Of a stretch of 39,017 bases of DNA, positions 7,571 to 15,144 are shown piece after piece. The position numbers and the translations under genes are program-made. Each line of letters starts with the position of its first letter. The stretch's first letter is position 1. The stretch lies in contig JAGUWJ010000168.1 in the NCBI GenBank assembly GCA_020062425.1, positions 1 to 39,017 of the forward strand, read 5' to 3'. This DNA comes from Actinomycetota bacterium. GTDB lineage: Bacteria > Actinomycetota > Geothermincolia > Fen-727 > Anoxymicrobiaceae. Under the pieces are notes generated by a model, which was not told the DNA's origin, searched no databases, and worked only from the letters and a program-made list of their open reading frames with translations.

Positions 7571-8452
7571 ATGAGCGGCTCTCCCAATAACCGGGAAATC
7601 GTAGAGATGCTGCAGTCGTTCCGTGAAAGCCTGGAGGAAGAAAATCTGCAGGACCTGTACGACGAGGAGATCGAGCAGGTCGCTGAAGGCATCTACGGAG
7701 GACTGACCAGGTGCCTCGATGACGAACTGTTCATGCAGGAGTTCCTGCCGTACGGATATGTCTTCCGTGAGGCAGTGAGGCACGGCATTCGCAGGAGAGA
7801 CAAAGGATTCCCCGTAGAGAAAGTCATGAGAGAGCACATACTGCTGCGCGAGGCGTTCTGGAAGCACAGGAAGGACCAGGTGCAGAGGGTACACGATTTC
7901 GACGTGGAGAAGCGTACTCTACAGTGCTTCAACAGCCTGTTCCAGGCTACGCTGTACGCTTACCACGACAAGAGCCTGAGCATTGAGGTAATGGACGCGC
8001 TCCGGGACCCGCTGACCGGGGTCTTCAACGCGCATTACTTCAATACGCGCCTCGAGGAGGAGTTGAGACGCTCTGAGAGATATTTCAGAGACGTTACGCT
8101 GCTGGTATTCGAGCTCGATTCCAACAGGGCTGACCATTCCGAGGAAGAGGCCGAGCTGCTGCGGGCTTTCGTACGTGTGTTGCGCAGAAACGCGCGCTCG
8201 TCGGACATACCGGCCAGGGTGGACTACTCGAGGTTCGGGATCATCGCACCCGAGACCAAGATGGAGGGCGCCGAGGTCGTGGCTCTCAGGCTCAAGAACA
8301 AGGTGCTCAACTACTTCGCGGACCTTGGAAAGGGGTACGTTGGCGCCGAGGTCGGCGTCGGGCTTGCGTCTTACCCTGACCACGGGTACGATCCCGAGGC
8401 GCTCTTGAAGGAAGCCGACGATATGATGAAGAGGGAGGCCGCGGGACCCTGA
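7571..8452 (+). CDS. RsbRD_N-like helical domain plus degenerate GGDEF domain protein
   Basis: The protein is 293 residues. Residues about 15-130 are an all-helical region whose HGIRRRDKGFPVEKVMREHILLREAFW segment resembles RsbRD N-terminal regulators. Residues about 143-293 have GGDEF-domain structure: DPLTGVFNAHYFNTRLEEEL (147-166) at the start and VGAEVGVGLASYPDHGYDPEALLKEADDM near the end. The signature loop reads DYSRF (218-222) instead of GGDEF, so metal binding and diguanylate cyclase activity are unlikely. The domain may bind a nucleotide or act as a dimerisation scaffold. No membrane segment is present. It precedes hisC by 14 bases and may share its transcript. Function is inferred only from domain layout. 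Confidence 0.78.
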   Translation: MSGSPNNREIVEMLQSFRESLEEENLQDLYDEEIEQVAEGIYGGLTRCLDDELFMQEFLPYGYVFREAVRHGIRRRDKGFPVEKVMREHILLREAFWKHRKDQVQRVHDFDVEKRTLQCFNSLFQATLYAYHDKSLSIEVMDALRDPLTGVFNAHYFNTRLEEELRRSERYFRDVTLLVFELDSNRADHSEEEAELLRAFVRVLRRNARSSDIPARVDYSRFGIIAPETKMEGAEVVALRLKNKVLNYFADLGKGYVGAEVGVGLASYPDHGYDPEALLKEADDMMKREAAGP

Positions 8453-8466
8453 GGCCCGCAGCTTTG

Positions 8467-9567
8467 ATGAGCACTGATTTCGAGAGACTGACGAGAAGAG
8501 AGATAAGAGACCTCCCCGTCTACAGCCCCGGGCTCGGCATAGAAGATGTCAAGCGGATATACGGCGTGAGCGAAGTGGTGAAACTCGGCTCCAACGAGAA
8601 CCCGTTGGGGCCGTCTCCGCTCGCGGTGGAAGCGATCAGAGGGGCCGCTGGAACGGTATCCATATACCCCGACGGAGCATGTACGGAGCTGCGTAGTAAG
8701 CTGTCCGAGAAGCTGCGGGTCGCGCCGGAGAGGTTCATCTTCGGCAACGGTACGGATGAGATAATAGATCTCATCTTCTTTGCCTTCTTCAACCAGGGCG
8801 ATGTGGCTGTCATGGGAGATCCCACCTTCTCGTCTTACTTTCTCTCGGGAATGACCATGGGAGCGGCTCTCTCCTATGTGCCGCTCTGCGATCACTGCCA
8901 CCTGGTGGACGAGATGATCGCCGCGGTGGACGAGCGGACCAAGGCGGTCTTCATCGGCACACCGCACAACCCCACTGGTACCATATGCACCGCACGGGAA
9001 CTGGAGCTGGCCCTGGAGGCTCTGCCGCCGGAGGTCCTGCTCGTGTGGGACGAGGCGTACTGCGAGTACGTCGACGATCCCTCGTACCCCGACAGCCTCG
9101 AGTACCTGGACCGATTTCCAAACCTGCTCGTGCTGAGGACCTTCTCCAAGATATACGGCCTGGCGGGCCTCAGAGTGGGCTACGGCATGACTGCCCCGGG
9201 TGTCGTCGACTATCTTGAGAGGGTACGGCCCCCGTTCAACGTGAACAGCCTGGGGCAGGTCGCCGCAATCGCCGCGCTTGATGACGAGGAGCACGTGAAG
9301 AGGAGCAGGGCGACGAACGCGGAGGGCAAGCGCTTCCTGGACGGTGAGTTCCGGCGCCTGGGGCTCGACCCGATTCCCACGCAGGCGAACTTCATACTTG
9401 TCCGGTTCGACGAGGTGACAGAAGACCTGGCCGGAAAGCTTCTGGAGAAGGGGATCATCGTCAGAGATGGAGATTCGCTCGGCTACCCCGGCCACGTGAG
9501 GGTCACCGTAGGAACGCCCGAGCAGAACAGGGCCGTCATCGGAGCCCTGGAGGAGATCCTGGGCTGA
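8467..9567 (+). CDS. hisC: Histidinol-phosphate aminotransferase-type PLP enzyme
   Basis: The 366-residue fold-type I aminotransferase begins VKLGSNENPLGPSP (38-51). It has NGTDE (94-98), the HNPTG motif with N168, DEAYCEY (195-201) and the PLP lysine K228 in RTFSKIYGLAGLRVGYG. The overall pattern and length fit HisC, which transaminates imidazole-acetol phosphate with glutamate. Family members that act on aromatic amino acids or cobalamin precursors are similar, and there are no other his genes here. The ATG at 8467 is preferred over a TTG one codon earlier; the ribosome site (GAGG) is weak, which fits read-through translation from the preceding gene. Confidence 0.82.
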   Translation: MSTDFERLTRREIRDLPVYSPGLGIEDVKRIYGVSEVVKLGSNENPLGPSPLAVEAIRGAAGTVSIYPDGACTELRSKLSEKLRVAPERFIFGNGTDEIIDLIFFAFFNQGDVAVMGDPTFSSYFLSGMTMGAALSYVPLCDHCHLVDEMIAAVDERTKAVFIGTPHNPTGTICTARELELALEALPPEVLLVWDEAYCEYVDDPSYPDSLEYLDRFPNLLVLRTFSKIYGLAGLRVGYGMTAPGVVDYLERVRPPFNVNSLGQVAAIAALDDEEHVKRSRATNAEGKRFLDGEFRRLGLDPIPTQANFILVRFDEVTEDLAGKLLEKGIIVRDGDSLGYPGHVRVTVGTPEQNRAVIGALEEILG

Positions 9568-9593
9568 GTGCCTCGGACTGGAGGAACCAGAGC

Positions 9594-10802
9594 TTGAAAG
9601 CGACAATCGTCATTCCCTCGTACTGGGGCAGGCGCTCGACCGAGCCGCTCAACATGGACGACGCGGTGTACGACCACCCCACCCCTCTCGACGTGACGGG
9701 GACTCTAGGGCGGGCTCTCGTGAGTATCGATGTGCTCGAGAACAGGGACTTCAACGTAGTGGTTCTCGCGTGCGCCACCAACCCCGAGATAGCGACGGAC
9801 GTCGAGAGAAGGGTAAGCGAAATAACCGAGCCGGTGCGATCGAAGTTCCCGGTTGCGGTGCTGTCACACTCCTTCGAGCAGCGGATGAAGGAACATGTCA
9901 TTGAGGAGGCCGGACCCGGTGTAGACCCCGACGTGGTCTCGCTCACGGGTTACTCGAACATACGGAACATGTGCCTGCTGGCGGCGGAAATGGCCGGTTC
10001 TGAGGTAGCAGTCCTTTTCGACGACGACGAGGTATACGAGGATCCGCGCTACCTGGACCGGGTGTTCGAGAATATCGGTCGGGAGCGTGACGGGAGGTTT
10101 GTCGGCGCGCTCGCTGGATACTACATAAGGCCGGAGGGAGGCTACCTCATCCCGCCGCCGGATGACTGGTATATGGCGGAGTGGCCGATGGTGCCGCTGA
10201 TGAACGAGTCGTTCGGTCTGATAGGGGAAGGGCCAAGGCTGAAGCCTACCCCGTTCGTCTTCGGCGGCAATATGGTGGTCCATCGCGATGTATGGAGGAA
10301 GGTCGCCTTCGACCCCAACGTACGAAGGGGAGAGGATATCGATTATCTTACCAACTGCAAATTCTTCGACATCGACTTCATGCTGGATAACGAGCTGTCA
10401 ATAAGGCACCTGCCGCCGTCCAGCACGGTCCCGGCCTGGCAGCATTTCCGGGAGAACATCTACAGATTCATCTACGCGCGCGAGAAGCTGGCAGGGCAGG
10501 TGCCGACGGAAGGACTCAGGATGGTCGATGTCAGCGAGCTCGACCCGTACCCCGGCAGGTGCATGCGGGACGACCTGGAGGACATGATATTCAAGACCTG
10601 TGTATTGCAGGGACTCTTCTATCTGGACAGGGGAGACGAGCTCGGGTTTACCGAGAGCATGCGGAACGTGAAGCATGCCCGTTTCGACGCACGGCCGCAG
10701 CACGACCCCTTCACCTGGTACCTCGAGTTCAACCGGCGCTGGACCCGGCTGCTGGAGTTCCTCGCCGCCGACGACACGTTATCCCGCGAGCTTCCGTTCT
10801 AG
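9594..10802 (+). CDS. Putative GT-A-fold glycosyltransferase
   Basis: The 402-residue protein begins with the nucleotide-sugar strand KATIVIPSYWGRR. It has an acidic DXD-like cluster FDDDEVYED (D143-E146) in the position expected for the metal/sugar-nucleotide site of GT-A enzymes. Further on it has FGGNMVVHRDVW and RRGEDIDYL, which resemble the acceptor-side ED motif of GT2-type enzymes. I cannot assign donor or acceptor. The TTG start at 9594 follows GGAGG at good spacing. The gene abuts hisC and is separated from a second, different glycosyltransferase by a palindromic element, which suggests related roles in a glycan, glycolipid or sugar solute pathway (inference). Confidence 0.7.
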   Translation: MKATIVIPSYWGRRSTEPLNMDDAVYDHPTPLDVTGTLGRALVSIDVLENRDFNVVVLACATNPEIATDVERRVSEITEPVRSKFPVAVLSHSFEQRMKEHVIEEAGPGVDPDVVSLTGYSNIRNMCLLAAEMAGSEVAVLFDDDEVYEDPRYLDRVFENIGRERDGRFVGALAGYYIRPEGGYLIPPPDDWYMAEWPMVPLMNESFGLIGEGPRLKPTPFVFGGNMVVHRDVWRKVAFDPNVRRGEDIDYLTNCKFFDIDFMLDNELSIRHLPPSSTVPAWQHFRENIYRFIYAREKLAGQVPTEGLRMVDVSELDPYPGRCMRDDLEDMIFKTCVLQGLFYLDRGDELGFTESMRNVKHARFDARPQHDPFTWYLEFNRRWTRLLEFLAADDTLSRELPF

Positions 10803-10845
10803 AGCAAGACTTCCATTGGGGACGGACCCTTTACCGTAAATCCCC

Positions 10846-10948
10846 GTTGGGACTTCCGTTGGTGTCAGGCACCAAGGGAAGTTTTCTGGTTGAATGCCAG
10901 TAACTGGCATGACTTCCCTTGGTGCCTGACACCAACGGAAGTCCCAAC
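10846..10948. repeat. Nested palindrome: 37-bp perfect inverted repeat with palindromic arms and centre (REP/BIME-like)
   Basis: Bases 10846-10882 are the exact reverse complement of 10912-10948 (37 bp). The 29-base centre contains ATGCCAG-TAA-CTGGCAT. Each arm is itself a near-palindrome: ACTTCCGTTGGTG, a five-base turn, CACCAAGGGAAGT, with one mismatched pair. A related tract, TTCCATTGGGGACGG, lies just upstream (10811-10825). The motif GGTGTCAGGCACC is of the kind found in dispersed intergenic REP-type repeats. It lies between two co-directional glycosyltransferase genes and could also act as a bidirectional terminator or RNA stabiliser. Confidence 0.85.
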
Positions 10949-11035
10949 CGAAATATGGAACGCAAATGGGTGGGGAGACTGTGCAAAGTGTCGAAAACAT
11001 AATGGGATAACTTGAAGTAGAAGAACGGCCTGGGT

Positions 11036-12277
11036 ATGACTGTTTTAGAAAAAGCAGTGATAGATGACCTCGAAGCGATAGGGAGTGCCGACATACTCGT
11101 CGGCATCCCTTCTTTCCGCAACGCAGATACAATCGCACATGTGGTCAAGCAAGCTGCTCATGGGCTCGTAGAGTATTTTCCGGGTATGAAGCCCGTGCTC
11201 GTCAACTCGGACGGCGGCTCAACCGACCGCACCAGGGACGTCGTTCTCTCTACTGAAGTGCCCTCGCAAGTCAGAAAGATAGTAACGCCATACAGAGGTA
11301 TCGCCGGTAAGGGAAGCGCCTTCAAGACGATCTTCGAGATAGCGACCAGGCTCGGGGTGAAGGCCTGCATAGTCGTCGATTCGGACCTTCGCAGCATAAC
11401 TCCCGAATGGATGAAGAACCTGGGCGGACCTGTGCTGGAAGAGAAGTACGACTTCGTGACCCCGCACTACCTCCGCTACAAGTATGACGGAACGATCACC
11501 AACGCCCTGGCATATCCCCTGACCCGGGCGCTTTACGGCAAGCGCATACGCCAGCCCATCGGCGGCGACTTCGGGTTTTCCGGTGAACTGGCGGCGGTCT
11601 ACTCGGAGCGGGACGTCTGGGAGACGGACATCGCCAGGTTCGGCATAGACATCTGGATGACCACCCTTGCTGTAAACGAGAGTTTCCGCATCTGCCAGGC
11701 TTGCATGGGTCTGAAGCTGCACAACAACAAGGACCCCGGCAGCGACCTCGCCGCCATGTTCCGCCAGGTGACCGGCACCATGTTCGACCTCATGAGGACG
11801 TACGAGGAAAAATGGATGGAAGTCCATAAGTCTACCCCCGCGCCGGTCCTGGGGGAGGAGTGCAAGGAGGAACCTGACGTCGCGGAGGTCTCCTACGAGA
11901 ACCTGCTGGACCACTTCCGCAAAGGCTTCGAGGAGCTTGGTGACGTATGGCGGATCATCCTTCGCCGGGAGAACTTCCGCCAGGTGGAGGCGGCTTACAG
12001 GGCGAGCGACGAACAATTCGAGTTCTCCAGCGGCCTGTGGGTCCGCGTGGTCTACGACTTCGCCATCGGGTATAACTTCGGGCCGCTCTGCTCGGAGGAC
12101 GTCATCGACGCACTGCTTGCCCTTTTCTGCGCGCGCACGGCGCGCTTCGTGAGAAAGACTGAAAACCTCACCTCCTACGAGGCTGAGATAGAAGTAGAGC
12201 GTACAGCGGAGAACTTCGAGGTGCTCAAGGATTACCTGCGGTTCTACTGGAACGCCGCTCAAGAAGCCTGCTCCTGA
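11036..12277 (+). CDS. GT81/GT2-like glycosyltransferase (glucosyl-3-phosphoglycerate / mannosylglycerate synthase-related)
   Basis: The 413-residue protein has the GT-A start ADILVGIPSFRNADTI (18-33), then VLVNSDGGSTDRTRD (54-68). The YRGIAGKGSAFKTI segment is typical of GpgS/MgsS-type enzymes. The DXD motif is VVDSDLRS (113-120), and QPIGGDFGFSGEL matches the acceptor loop of the family. Related enzymes transfer glucose or mannose from NDP-sugars to 3-phosphoglycerate or glycerate to make compatible solutes or polysaccharide primers. The long C-terminal helical extension and lack of a neighbouring phosphatase leave the product open. The ATG at 11036 has only a weak upstream purine tract. 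Confidence 0.8.
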   Translation: MTVLEKAVIDDLEAIGSADILVGIPSFRNADTIAHVVKQAAHGLVEYFPGMKPVLVNSDGGSTDRTRDVVLSTEVPSQVRKIVTPYRGIAGKGSAFKTIFEIATRLGVKACIVVDSDLRSITPEWMKNLGGPVLEEKYDFVTPHYLRYKYDGTITNALAYPLTRALYGKRIRQPIGGDFGFSGELAAVYSERDVWETDIARFGIDIWMTTLAVNESFRICQACMGLKLHNNKDPGSDLAAMFRQVTGTMFDLMRTYEEKWMEVHKSTPAPVLGEECKEEPDVAEVSYENLLDHFRKGFEELGDVWRIILRRENFRQVEAAYRASDEQFEFSSGLWVRVVYDFAIGYNFGPLCSEDVIDALLALFCARTARFVRKTENLTSYEAEIEVERTAENFEVLKDYLRFYWNAAQEACS

Positions 12278-12298
12278 CCAGCCGGGCGCCGGCAGGAC

Positions 12299-13306
12299 TC
12301 AAGTCCCGACCTCATTGACCACGTTATCCAGCTTCTCGCCCTTCAGAGCCTTCACCACGTTCAGCAGGGAAGCTGTTATGATGCGTAGCCTCGACTCGTT
12401 GGAGGCGCCGGCGGTGTGGGGTGTGAGGATGGTGTTGGGTGCACCGATGAGGGGGTTATCGGGTCTTATCGGCTCGTCGACGTACACGTCCACAACAGCT
12501 CCGCCCAGGCGGTTCTCCCTCAGGGCCGAAGCCAGCGCGCGCTCGTCGACCACCTCACCCCTGGCCACGTTCACCAGCACGGCAGTACTCTTCATGAGAT
12601 TTATGCGCCTCGCGTCGAGAAGGTTTGCCGTTTCCTCGGTAAGGGGAGCGTGGAGGCTCACCACGTCTGCCGATGCCAGAAGCTCGTCGAGGTCCAAGAA
12701 GCTCACCCCGAGCTCCCGCTCATCTTCGGAGGGAAGCCTCACCACGTCGTAATAGACGATGGAGCAGCCGAATACACAGGCCCGCGCCGCGACCTCGCGA
12801 CCAATGCGGCCCATGCCGACGATGTCCAGCACCTTGCCGCAAAGCTCGAAGACGCCGTGTCCCGCCATCTCGTCCTGGGCCCATTCGGCACGCTGGGTCT
12901 TCTCGTTCTGCAGAATGAGTTTTTTCAGGCACGCCAGCGCGCCCAGGATGGTATGCTCGGCTACCGCCACGGCGTTAGCTCCGGCTGCGTTTGCGACGGG
13001 GATGCCCTGGCGCGCCGCCTCTTCGACGTCGAGATGCTGGTAGCCAACCGACGGCTGCTGGATAAGAAGGCACGGAGCGGCCGCCCTCATGGCTTCGGCG
13101 TCCATCCCAATGTGGAACGAGTAGTCGCCGACGATTATGTCAGCGCCGGCCACTTCTTCCAGGAACTCCTCCCGGTTTGCGCCCTCGAAAGAGCGGACCT
13201 CGTACTCCCCGTGGTCGTCGCTCGCGACTACCGCACTGATCAGGGACCTCACGAGTTCCGCTGGAAGCGGCGACAGGACCAGGATTCTCTTTACAGCCAT
13301 ATCCAT
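12299..13306 (-). CDS. D-isomer-specific 2-hydroxyacid dehydrogenase (short SerA/PGDH-like)
   Basis: The 335-residue NAD-dependent dehydrogenase has DIVGMGRIGREVA (161-173) with the GxGxxG dinucleotide loop. Catalytic residues are Arg249 (VNVARGEVVD), Glu278 (VYVDEPIRPDNPL) and His297 (LTPHTAGAS). It reduces a 2-oxoacid or oxidises a D-2-hydroxyacid. 3-phosphoglycerate, glyoxylate/hydroxypyruvate and D-lactate enzymes share this core. No C-terminal ACT domain is present, so if it is SerA it is the short form. The ATG at 13306 follows GGGAG at ideal spacing. Upstream on the same strand lies a promoter, a 20-codon Ser/Cys-rich frame and a terminator, which suggests attenuation control. Confidence 0.88.
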   Translation of the reverse strand: MDMAVKRILVLSPLPAELVRSLISAVVASDDHGEYEVRSFEGANREEFLEEVAGADIIVGDYSFHIGMDAEAMRAAAPCLLIQQPSVGYQHLDVEEAARQGIPVANAAGANAVAVAEHTILGALACLKKLILQNEKTQRAEWAQDEMAGHGVFELCGKVLDIVGMGRIGREVAARACVFGCSIVYYDVVRLPSEDERELGVSFLDLDELLASADVVSLHAPLTEETANLLDARRINLMKSTAVLVNVARGEVVDERALASALRENRLGGAVVDVYVDEPIRPDNPLIGAPNTILTPHTAGASNESRLRIITASLLNVVKALKGEKLDNVVNEVGT

Positions 13307-13360
13307 CCCTTGACTCCCAACCTTCAATGAGAAGACACCGCAGTTCAAAGGATCGTCCGT

Positions 13361-13391
13361 AAAAAGCAGAAAGCCCCTTTCGGGGCTTTTT
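13361..13391 (-). terminator. Intrinsic terminator after the 20-codon mini-gene
   Basis: On the minus strand AAAGCCCC (13389-13382) pairs with GGGGCTTT (13377-13370) around a GAAA tetraloop, followed by CTGC and TTTTT (13365-13361). It lies 3 to 5 bases after the mini-gene stop and 55 bases ahead of the dehydrogenase. The hairpin also has a TTTTT run on its other side and so could act in both directions. Confidence 0.8.
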
Positions 13392-13394
13392 CCG

Positions 13395-13457
13395 CTAGCA
13401 GCTCTTTGAGCACTTGCAGGTGCTCGAGGCCTTCTTGGCCAGCTTCACGATTTTCAC
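13395..13457 (-). CDS. 20-residue Ser/Cys-rich peptide: leader peptide or RiPP-like precursor
   Basis: The GTG at 13457 lies five bases after a G7 ribosome-site tract. The frame encodes 20 residues and stops at TAG (13397-13395). The first half is basic (MKIVKLAKKA) and the second half is SSTCKCSKSC, with four Ser and three Cys in ten residues. A near-consensus promoter (13522-13494) precedes it and a strong terminator follows, so this is a complete transcription unit of about 125 bases. Two readings fit. It could be a Ser/Cys-sensing attenuator for the dehydrogenase 55 bases beyond the terminator, or a substrate peptide of the radical SAM/SPASM enzyme encoded divergently. The GAGCAC(CTGCAA)GTGCTC palindrome spans the Cys codons. 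No clear antiterminator pairing is visible. Confidence 0.55.
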   Translation of the reverse strand: MKIVKLAKKASSTCKCSKSC

Positions 13458-13493
13458 CGTGACCCCCCCTTCTGGTTGGGTAATGCACAGACA

Positions 13494-13522
13494 ATATTAC
13501 ATCCACCAGGGCTCGTTTTCAA
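13494..13522 (-). promoter_or_regulatory. Promoter of the 20-codon mini-gene
   Basis: On the minus strand TTGAAA (13522-13517), a 17-bp spacer and TAATAT (13499-13494) predict a start near 13487. That gives a leader of about 30 bases ending in the G7 ribosome site. This is one of the best sigma-70-type matches in the window. Confidence 0.65.
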
Positions 13523-13608
13523 CGCCGGAAGCAGAAGTGCGAGATGCAAAACCAGACGACTTGACTTGCGCATCGGAGATGCCTGTTAATAGTCGAGGAG
13601 GTGAGGGC

Positions 13609-13836
13609 ATGGCCCGTTTCGATGGTTTCCAGTCGAGGGTGGGTCCGTTCGTGAGGGGAGAGCTCAACATGAATGACGACCCCGAGGAGTTCAAGCGCCT
13701 CATCTGCGCCGATTGCGAGTTCTTCACACCGGGGGAGGACGAAGAGCTCGAGTGCGGATGCTACCACATCCTGATGCGCCTCTTAGAGAACGGGCGCGTG
13801 ACACTGGAGCAGCTCTCTCGTGACCTCGAGGGCTAG
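13609..13836 (+). CDS. Small four-cysteine protein preceding the radical SAM/SPASM gene (75 aa)
   Basis: The ATG at 13609 follows a strong GGAGGTGA ribosome site (13598-13605). The 75-residue product has C33-x2-C36 and C49-x-C51 (ICADCEFF and ECGCYHI), separated by an acidic linker and followed by a helix (ILMRLLENGRVTLEQLSRDL). The spacing suggests a metal- or Fe-S-binding fold. I do not recognise the family. Its last 17 bases overlap the start of the radical SAM gene, so the two are probably translationally coupled. It could be a partner or electron-transfer subunit, or a peptide substrate of the radical SAM enzyme. The Cys residues being mid-chain, not in a C-terminal core, argues mildly against the substrate role. 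Confidence 0.7.
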   Translation: MARFDGFQSRVGPFVRGELNMNDDPEEFKRLICADCEFFTPGEDEELECGCYHILMRLLENGRVTLEQLSRDLEG

Positions 13837-14998
13837 GTTCCTGGGGTTGGGCAGGAGCTTCTTCCTGAAAGAACTGGAGTACCCTGCCGTATACGACACG
13901 TCGAGCGATGAGCTGTACCAGGTCGATGCCAACGGTCTCCGGGAACTCGCCCGCGCGGATGGGTCACTCGATCGGGCGGACGCAAGGTTTCCACGAGAGT
14001 TCCTCGATTTCTGCCTCGAGGAGGGCGTCCTGGTGGCAGGAGACAGCCCCTGGAGCCGAGAGGTCACCGTAGGTCGAAACGAGCGGCCGTCTCTCAGGTA
14101 CCTCATGATAGAGATCACAAGGAAGTGCAACCTCTCATGCAGGCACTGCTACCTGGGAGAGTCCAGCGGGATCGATATGAGCGTGAAGACGCTCGAGAAG
14201 GTACTGGATGAGTTCGAGCAGATGGGCGGCCTTCGCCTGATCGTCACCGGCGGCGAACCGCTGCTCCACCCGGAGTTCGAGAAGATAAGCTCCCTGTGTG
14301 CCGGCAGGTCCTTTCGCACGATCCTGGTGACCAACGGGACTCTTATAGATGAGCGGACTGCGCGCGCCCTCGAGTTCCAGGAGGTGCAGATATCAATAGA
14401 CGGGACCGAGGCGGGGCACGACTTCATGAGGGGGAAGGGGTGCTTCAAGGAGGCTTTGCGGGGCCTGGAAAACCTCAAATATGCGGAATCCGACGTCTCC
14501 GTTGCGACCATGGTCCATCAGCGTAACATCGAAGAGCTGGATGCGCTGGAAACGCTGGTCAGGAGCTTTGGGGCCGTATCGTGGACGCTAGACGTCCCCT
14601 GTGAGTCCGGAAGGCTGGCCGACGGGGCCGATACCGTCATGCCGGACCTGGCGGAAGCGGCTCGCGAGATGGATAGGGCGTTCGGCTCAGAGCAGCACGA
14701 GCCATCGGGGGATCACGCCTGCGGGGCACACCTGGCGCTGGTCAAGCCTGACGGGGATATGGTCAAGTGCGGTTTCTACGAAGATGTTTCAGGCGGCAGC
14801 ATCGAGCGGGGCTTGAGAGAGGCCTGGCTCAGGCTTCCGCGCATGAGGATCTGCGAGTTGGATTGCTACTGCGACCACCTGCAAGAGTGCGGGGGAGGAT
14901 GCAGGTTCCGCGCGGAGACGCATTTCGGCAGGAACGGGCCCGACCCGTTGAAGTGCATCCAGTTCGGTGTGAGCCCGCCCGGACGAGGTGCGTCTTAA
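13820..14998 (+). CDS. Radical SAM/SPASM-domain protein with RRE (PqqD-like) N-terminus
   Basis: The protein is 392 residues. Residues about 10-75 (FFLKELEYPAVYDTSSDELY ... FLDFCLEEGVLV) resemble a PqqD-like peptide-recognition domain. The radical SAM core has EITRKCNLSCRHC with C103, C107 and C110 for the [4Fe-4S] cluster and GGEPLLHPEF for SAM binding. The C-terminal SPASM region shows C301-x10-G-x4-C317 and the cluster C345/C349/C351-x5-C357-x3-C361, then C379. Enzymes of this layout install thioether or carbon-carbon crosslinks in ribosomal peptides or modify protein Cys/Ser residues. The GTG start at 13820 lies inside the preceding gene. Candidate substrates are the 75-aa protein and the divergent 20-residue peptide. 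Confidence 0.88.
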   Translation: MTSRARFLGLGRSFFLKELEYPAVYDTSSDELYQVDANGLRELARADGSLDRADARFPREFLDFCLEEGVLVAGDSPWSREVTVGRNERPSLRYLMIEITRKCNLSCRHCYLGESSGIDMSVKTLEKVLDEFEQMGGLRLIVTGGEPLLHPEFEKISSLCAGRSFRTILVTNGTLIDERTARALEFQEVQISIDGTEAGHDFMRGKGCFKEALRGLENLKYAESDVSVATMVHQRNIEELDALETLVRSFGAVSWTLDVPCESGRLADGADTVMPDLAEAAREMDRAFGSEQHEPSGDHACGAHLALVKPDGDMVKCGFYEDVSGGSIERGLREAWLRLPRMRICELDCYCDHLQECGGGCRFRAETHFGRNGPDPLKCIQFGVSPPGRGAS

Positions 14999-15144
14999 TG
15001 TGGAAAAGCCGAATGGGCGAGCACTCCACCACAATATATTGAGTCTTAACCTTCAATAATCCCCAATATATTCCACAAATTAACATCTCATCCCAATATT
15101 CCGGGTAAGACACCAAGATTTTCCGCAGAAATCGCTAAAGAAAG

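Noticed and set aside
13561-13591. TTGACT-GTTAAT as promoter of the 75-aa protein gene
   Set aside because: The -35 box is good, but the predicted start would fall at or inside the ribosome site, leaving almost no leader.
14996-15130. AT-rich region with DnaA-like boxes as a replication origin
   Set aside because: Only one good and one poor box are visible, there is no dnaA, dnaN or rpmH nearby, and the position ahead of mraZ explains an AT-rich promoter region.
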